From positions 4,431,101-4,495,100 of the forward strand of contig CM046335.1 of assembly GCA_025403435.1 (NCBI GenBank): DNA of 64,000 nucleotides, written 5' to 3'. The stretch's first letter is position 1. Each line of letters starts with the position of its first letter. This document shows positions 58,569-64,000 of the stretch, in pieces. The DNA is from Artocarpus heterophyllus. Its lineage: Eukaryota > Streptophyta > Magnoliopsida > Rosales > Moraceae. The position numbers and the translations under genes were made by a program. The notes below the pieces were generated by a model that did no database searches, was not told where the DNA came from, and saw nothing but the letters and a program-made list of their open reading frames with translations.

Positions 58569-59090
58569 TTATTCCCCATCCAGTTTTCTTATGGCTTGGC
58601 AAACAGGATCTAAAAATACCATATTCCTGAGGCGTTGTCTTTCTGTATAAAATTTAGGCCAGAGTTTAAAAATAGCTCCTTGAACATATCCACTAGGGTG
58701 ACCGTGAAGAGGAGGATGGATGCTATCCAAGTTCTCCTTTGAAAGTCCATCCCTACAAAACCTTATTTTATCCTCTCTATTCGTAGACATATAACCAGGT
58801 GAAGTACATTTACCGTTACAATTTTGTCTTCCACATTTGTTACAAGTGACCACGATGGCACGAGCTCTTCTTTTCATTGCACTACGACTGGTACCTGTTC
58901 CTGGTAAACCGACATCTTGACTAAAGTCACTCGGACGGATTTTCCCCTCTATTAACATTCTCACATCACAAGGGATGCCAAAACGCATAAGAATCCACAA
59001 CCGAGTAATTCTAGCCTTGTATTTCTTTCTAAGAATCTTTTGGGAGAGTGATGGGAAATACTTTCTCAGGTGTTGGTACTTTGGGTCCAT
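58569..59090 (-). CDS. Small basic cysteine-rich protein of element 2, 173 aa, possible nucleic-acid binder
   Basis: The ATG at 59090 opens an uninterrupted 173-codon frame on the element's sense strand. Residues 73-77 (KRRAR) are strongly basic and precede a C-x2-C-x4-C-x3-C cluster (Cys83, 86, 91, 95; CNKCGRQNCNGKC), then SPG and a Asn-containing stretch. The N-terminal 35 residues are also basic. The order of basic arginine block, cysteine cluster and following PG/N residues recalls the cysteine-rich nucleic-acid-binding proteins (silencing suppressors) of carla-type plant RNA viruses, but this is by eye and not certain. It is not a retroviral CCHC knuckle. I recognise no other domain; residues 120-173 have no match I know. 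Confidence 0.6.
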   Translation of the reverse strand: MDPKYQHLRKYFPSLSQKILRKKYKARITRLWILMRFGIPCDVRMLIEGKIRPSDFSQDVGLPGTGTSRSAMKRRARAIVVTCNKCGRQNCNGKCTSPGYMSTNREDKIRFCRDGLSKENLDSIHPPLHGHPSGYVQGAIFKLWPKFYTERQRLRNMVFLDPVCQAIRKLDGE

Positions 59091-60560
59091 GATGAGATGA
59101 AAGAAGAGTAAATAGAAAGGAAAAATTAAGATAGTAAATTGCAGAATCCTAGAATTCCTTCTTCTTTTAGAGAAAAAGAAGAATTTTTAATGAAAAAGAA
59201 GAGGATTTGCGATTTAGAGAGAAAATAACAAATTAAGAGAGAAAAAGTGAACTCGGAGAAATAAGCTCCTATGCACAGTAAACGTATTTGTAAACATTAA
59301 TTAAACCACTGTATATGACACGTATAGAGACCACGTGGGAGAGACAGTGTGAATCAAACTGATTTAGGATTTAAACTAGGCCCAAATGTTCTTAGTTGAA
59401 AATGGTCAGGTTGTTTCGGGCCTTAACACATTTAGAACGAGTTAAATAACAAACATAAAATTGAAAACCAATTTGTATAAATCTTAAACCCAATTCAAAG
59501 TCCACTATAGATAAAGTTAACTATAAACAACAAATCTAATTTAACGACAATAAGGATCTTCCTGAATAATATTTAAAATCATTTCATAACAACATAATCT
59601 TCCAGCAACTCAAATAATTTTGTTTTAATCAAAACCTTATTGAACAATGCATACACCCATATGTTATTGATAATACTCAACATCTATCAATGGATTCATC
59701 ATCATTACTACCAAGGGTTTAGAATGCGACTAACCTTGAAATCAATACGATTTACGTCTTTCAACGTAGACCATATCAATGAACAAAGACACTTGATGTT
59801 ACTACTTAAGAACATCTACAATCCCCACAATTCTACTTATACCATATCGAATTTCCTCATATAACAAAACCGTAGGTAACCAAAAGATTCACTGATACAC
59901 TTAAATACAATGTACGTAACAAAATATTCCAATTTTGAGATTCATGCATTCTAGACTTTACACAGTCTCAACAGACCAAAAGTCTAACATTTATCTCTCT
60001 CAAGATTCAATACCATGATTTTCAACTTATATCATATTCCTCAAATATATAGAACTTTTAAGAAAAGACATTGACACTTATGTGCTCCATCGAATCCACA
60101 CATAATCATTACTTAGGTTTGAATCAATTGCGAAAAATTTGGCATATCTATGTCAAACTTTAAAATCAATAAATCAAGCCTTATATTTCTTATTGTTTTT
60201 CACGAGACAAAAGGCTTTTAAATCCTCGTATCTATACGAATTTCTCATCGTTTATACGAATTAGATATGCTTATAGATCCAAATATTATACGAATCTCTC
60301 ATAAGCATTCTACTTATAAACTCATTCCATATAATTATCATTCCCTTATAACTATTAATACTTTCCTTCTATATAATTATTGTACTCATATAACTATTGA
60401 TATTTTCATTCTATGGCCTTTCCATGTTACATCCTTCTAGACTGTATAAATCAATGTGAAGGTTCATTTTGATGATGACAATAAAAATTCAGCTTCAAAA
60501 CCATCTCAAAAATATATTTTTTTTAAAGTGGTGCTACACTCCCTAGGTTAACCGAACCTA
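59091..60560 (-). other. Leader of element 2 between the primer site and the first ORF
   Basis: About 1.5 kb with no gag-like frame on either strand. 60180-60420 contains loose short repeats (TATACGAATTTCTCAT; ATATAATTATTGTACTCATAT). It may contain packaging signals, as in other large non-coding LTR elements. Confidence 0.5.
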
Positions 60561-60573
60561 GGCTCTGATACCA
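60561..60573 (-). other. Primer binding site of element 2 (tRNA-Met type)
   Basis: On the minus strand it reads TGGTATCAGAGCC, seven bases inside the 5' LTR. The same tRNA primer is used by element 1, although the LTRs are unrelated. Confidence 0.9.
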
Positions 60574-60580
60574 AAAATTC

Positions 60581-62558
60581 TGTAACGCCCCTATATGGGG
60601 GTTAACAGTTTTTAATGAGATAAAATAAAAATAAATAATAAAAGTAAAACCTTAAAGATTAAAATTTGCCCGGGACTTAAATGAAAACTCTCAACTCAAA
60701 AATAAAAATATAAACGACAAATAAACCACAGTTTTAATGTAGCACCTTAAATTTAATAATATAAACTGTTGTCATCATCATTTTAACCCTCAACACATTA
60801 TAATACAGTCACAGAAAGTAACAATTGATGCTTACATTATCATGAAGAACATTCTCAACGATTGAAGCAGTCCCAATGTAATATAGTTACATCACTTCCT
60901 CAACTATATTTCTCGTAGCCACCTCACACTTAGTGAGTCCTGAAAAGATATAAACATAAGGGTATGAGCAACACTATGCTCAGTAGAGAAAGCCATTACT
61001 CACCTTTAGGTTTTTATCATTACCACATTAAAATCTGCATGGTTAGTAAGTTACATCATATTCCAGATTATGAGGTTTATTATGATCACATCTTATGGAT
61101 ACCGTAGTTAATCATTACCAAGTGTCATAATTACACATTTATACAAATATTACCAATCATCATTGTTCCTAGGTATCCATGTTAAATTGAGTATCACTCA
61201 ACTCATCGAAACCCAAATGGGCGCACTTGATCACCCTATAAACATTCCAAGGGTGTTCCGGTGAGGGGACATCAAGCCCCGAGTCCTCACCAAATCGATT
61301 CCTGTACAGTGTGTTCTGGGACTTTCAACCCAAGGAAGCGTCATCGCCTTCCCCCTACTTTACCTTTTAGGGTATTCATGCCCAAGGACGTAACCGTCGC
61401 CCTTTTCATGTCTCACAATTTCTCTATATTAAATCATTATTAATAGAGTTAATTTTCCTAACCATGCTTCTCAATTTATAACATGTGTCAATTCATTATG
61501 TTCCTCGCCGTACAATACAAGACGAGTCCATGTCATAGTTTCATATGTGATAATCATATAATATCAGTTCAACATAGATATATATATATATATTGCGGCA
61601 AAACAATCAATTTTAATTCTATAAAAACCTCACAAAAGATGAGTAATAGAATCCCTACCTTTTAAGCTTATCAACAGTCTCTTAATCCTGGAATCAGTTA
61701 ACGTTAGCTCCATACTCCCTTGATCCTAAGGCGTGCATAAGGACAATTAAAACTAAAGCACAACATACAACTACATTCATAAAATTCATTTTAATTTAAT
61801 CTTAGAATTTCAAGAAATAACCACTGCCCATAGAGGTATTACAAAGTTTAACAATATAAATTTTCTGTCTAGGGCATATACACTTAGACTTCATACATAT
61901 GCTCCAAAATAGCAACAAACATATACTTAGGTTTAAGAACGCAAATTTGAATAATCCTTTAGTATAAAAGAAAATTTATAAATGAAAGACTAAATTTGTT
62001 CATAAGATTCTAACCTCGGATTATGGTTAGTTGGAAGCTTGAAATGGCTTCAAACAGGTTCCTTTACTTCGGTATGACTGAAATTCTTGCTCAAATGGAG
62101 GTGATGGTGGCTGATTTTTATGGCTGCCTTGAAGAAGTTCTCTAAGTATTTTGCTTCAGCAAAGAAATGAGAAGAAGAGTGTGAGAACCGTGGAAGAAAA
62201 AGGAAGAAAAGATGAAGTCTTTGAAAAGAAGTGATAGAAACAATTATAGAGGAGACATGTTGAAGCATGTCACGGAGGAAATAAAGAAAATGAGGGTCAA
62301 GAGTAGTTGGAAAAGATATCCTTATGTCTCATCTAAAGACTTTAACACACATAATGCCAATATGACATTTTTGAGATTTATTAGAAGTTCTAAGGCTTTT
62401 TAGTAATCATACTAAATAAATATAGGAGAATTTTAGAAAATTTAAAAATAGATAAAAATAAATATTATAAAATAAATTTAAATGAAGCAATTTTTTTTTA
62501 TACATTAAAAATTAATTTAATTACCTCAATACCCGTTAGAAGAATAACGGGTGTCACA
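60581..62558 (-). repeat. 5' LTR of element 2 (right on the plus strand)
   Basis: Apparently identical to 54342-56319. It should carry the promoter for the minus-strand transcript that includes both cargo ORFs. Confidence 0.95.
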
Positions 62559-62592
62559 GCATTAAAATTTCAACTTGGTTTTTAAATACTTC
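62559..62592. mobile_element. Right part of the MITE copy split by element 2
   Basis: It begins with the duplicated GCATT and continues the MITE right end (CAACTTGGTTTTTAAATACTT). Removing element 2 and one GCATT restores one MITE of about 120 bp. Confidence 0.55.
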
Positions 62593-62599
62593 AATTGAT

Positions 62600-62758
62600 A
62601 GGATGTTTGGGAAGCTTGGTTCAAATCAATTGTTTGAATTTAAACAGTATAAAAGACTTATGCTACAGTGTAAAGAAAAAAATTAACTAAAATGTAAAGT
62701 TCTTATATGTTATAATATTTTAAATCAAAATGGTTTGAACCAAAAGTTGCCAAACACT
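62600..62758. mobile_element. Short MITE, same family, copy 9
   Basis: The ends GGATGTTTGGGAAGC and GCCAAACACTT are inverted. It contains ACAGTGTAAAG and ATGTAAAGTTCTTATATGTTA. Confidence 0.65.
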
Positions 62759-62954
62759 TTAATTATTCTTGTTAATTTTCTCATTTATCATGTCATATTA
62801 TTGGTTATGGTGGTTTTCATGGATCATAACAAAATAAGAATGAAAGGAAGCTACGTAATGTAAGTTGAAAAATCATAAGGAATGAGAGAGACGATATATT
62901 TTGCATAGATCGTGCTTACTCTATTCTCTCATACCAATTAATCATGAGTCTTAT
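62759..62954. other. Intergenic, no gene seen
   Basis: Short AT-rich spacer between MITE copies. Confidence 0.5.
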
Positions 62955-63097
62955 GTGGTGGTTTGGTAAATTCAGTTCCAACTCATCACTTGCAACTCAA
63001 ACAATATAAAGTTATCACACAATACAGTATAAAGTTTTCACATGGTATAATACTTTTAGTTCTAAATCTCAAATCCAACTCACTTCCTAAATACCTC
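62955..63097. mobile_element. Short MITE, same family, copy 10
   Basis: It contains ACAGTATAAAGTTTTCACATG and ends CCTAAATACCTC. The left end reads GTGGTGGTTTGGTAA. Confidence 0.55.
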
Positions 63098-63800
63098 TTA
63101 AAATCCTTCAACTAATCCTTTTATTGCTTCCCTCCTGTATGATAAGTTCTTTCAAATGTGTTGACTAGACCGTAATGTAAAATGATAATTAATTTGGAAC
63201 GAAAAGTGAAGTAATAATATTGTTCATTGTTTTTTTCCTAGCGTATACTTTTTAATAGACAAACATTTATCCCTCTCTTGTTCACTAGATTTAGTTATAG
63301 GAGTCTTTTCAATGTCATTATTAGTTGTTCTACGATTAAATAATCGTTCGCTTCTAATATAGGAACTTGTTAACGTTATATACATCCTTGAGTTGTGATT
63401 AACAATTACTGCATTGTTGTCAAATGGAGAAGTGTTGATTATTGCTTATAAATCTATGTGATTCAGATTATGTAAGATTCTTATTGTTTGATCATGTGTA
63501 TAGTGATTACATAATTACAATATCTCATTACATAATTCTACATTTATACTCATGGAGGATGAGAATTATATATCCATGAAATTCCAAATCCCGTATTCTT
63601 CTTTAAATTGTAAACGGTTTGAAGTTGCTTTTGCTATCACAGGTATGAGCAGTCTTCTTCTCAGTAAAATTTAGCCATAACATACATATTTATTAAGTTT
63701 ATAAGAAATCGTGTTAATTAATTGAAAATTCTCATAATTATTATCATTTTCTTCATGCTCAAAATAATTAATATATAATAGTAATAACAAGATATTTGGC
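63098..63800. other. Intergenic, no gene seen
   Basis: AT-rich with no supported coding, RNA or mobile feature. Confidence 0.45.
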
Positions 63801-64000
63801 ACTGTTACCTCCATAAACTTGTTGTACATTTACGATTTGTCTCCTGAATTTTTAATCTTGACAAGTTGTCCTATGAACTTCTAAATCTGTAGCAAATTAC
63901 CCCTCATTAATAGCGATTTTAGTTTTTTGACCAAAATTGACATGTAATTTACATATGAATAGTTAATTATTGACATGAATGGTCATTTTTATATATTTCG
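63801..64000. repeat. Left part of a foldback-type repeat cut by the window end
   Basis: The phrase pattern (GTTACCTCCATAAACTTG, 'aatctgtagcaaattaccc', 'gaccaaaattgacatgtaa') resembles the arm structure of the foldback family at 28296-28634. The partner arm would be beyond the window. Confidence 0.35.

Larger units (their letters stand above)
54342..62558 (-). mobile_element. Non-autonomous LTR retrotransposon with captured genes (element 2)
   Basis: It is 8217 bp long with two 1978-bp LTRs (54342-56319, 60581-62558) offset by 6239 bp that look identical, flanked by GCATT duplications. Orientation is minus. The primer site (complement of GGCTCTGATACCA, 60561-60573) lies beside the right-hand LTR, and the polypurine tract (complement of GCTCTACCCCCCTT, 56320-56333) beside the left-hand one. 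The 4261-bp interior has no gag, protease, reverse transcriptase, RNase H or integrase. It encodes two intact sense-strand ORFs (59090-58569 and 57925-57275). Mobility must rely on proteins of an autonomous relative. It inserted into a copy of the short MITE. Confidence 0.93.

Noticed and set aside
54342..62558. Element 2 in plus orientation
   Set aside because: No primer site follows the left LTR. The tRNA-Met site lies inside the right LTR on the minus strand and the polypurine tract beside the left LTR, so the element is on the minus strand, as are both ORFs.
54342..62558. Two host genes (LOG-like and cysteine-rich) flanked by unrelated segmental duplications
   Set aside because: The repeats have TG...CA ends, a primer site, a polypurine tract and an exact 5-bp target duplication, which segmental duplications would not have.
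1..64000. tRNA, rRNA or CRISPR features, or bacterial-type operons
   Set aside because: Nothing with cloverleaf A/B-box spacing, rRNA-like blocks or regularly spaced identical repeats was seen. Gene structure is plainly that of a plant nucleus.

Overview
This window is nuclear DNA from a flowering plant, almost certainly a eudicot. It is AT-rich, the host genes are split by GT-AG introns, it has a TIFY4/PEAPOD gene (a family absent from grasses), and it is crowded with LTR retrotransposons and MITEs. I rebuilt exon structures by hand from splice signals, reading-frame continuity and family motifs. No transcript evidence or database search was available.

Four host genes are supported. (1) 6444-8954 (+): a PEAPOD/TIFY4-type transcriptional regulator, nine exons, 345 aa. 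(2) 20168-24326 (+): an ETO1-like BTB-TPR protein closest to EOL1, five exons, 895 aa. (3) 27704-39811 (-): a two-enzyme protein with an N-terminal signal peptide, a PP2C phosphatase domain and a C-terminal protein kinase domain, twenty exons, 1096 aa. Its last three exons lie beyond a 4.3 kb intron filled with repeats. (4) 48050-50854 (+): a class A heat-stress transcription factor (HsfA6b type), two exons, 361 aa, with a heat-shock element upstream.

Two complete LTR retrotransposons have LTR pairs that look identical and perfect 5-bp target duplications, so both inserted very recently. Element 1 (9650-16056, +) is an autonomous Ty3/gypsy chromovirus with one intact 1506-codon gag-pol frame that runs into its own 3' LTR. 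Element 2 (54342-62558, -) has 1978-bp LTRs, a tRNA-Met primer site and a polypurine tract but no gag-pol. Its interior carries two intact sense-strand ORFs instead: an intronless copy of a LOG-type cytokinin-activating enzyme, and a small basic cysteine-rich protein. This cargo-carrying, non-autonomous element is the most unusual thing in the window.

The rest is repeat-rich intergenic DNA. It holds at least ten copies of one short MITE family (one of them split by element 2), a hAT-like element with 8-bp target duplications inside the kinase-phosphatase intron, a strand-asymmetric GC-rich degenerate array, Harbinger-like MITEs, a foldback element, several tandem duplications and a small endogenous pararetrovirus reverse-transcriptase remnant. 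I found no tRNA, rRNA or CRISPR features.
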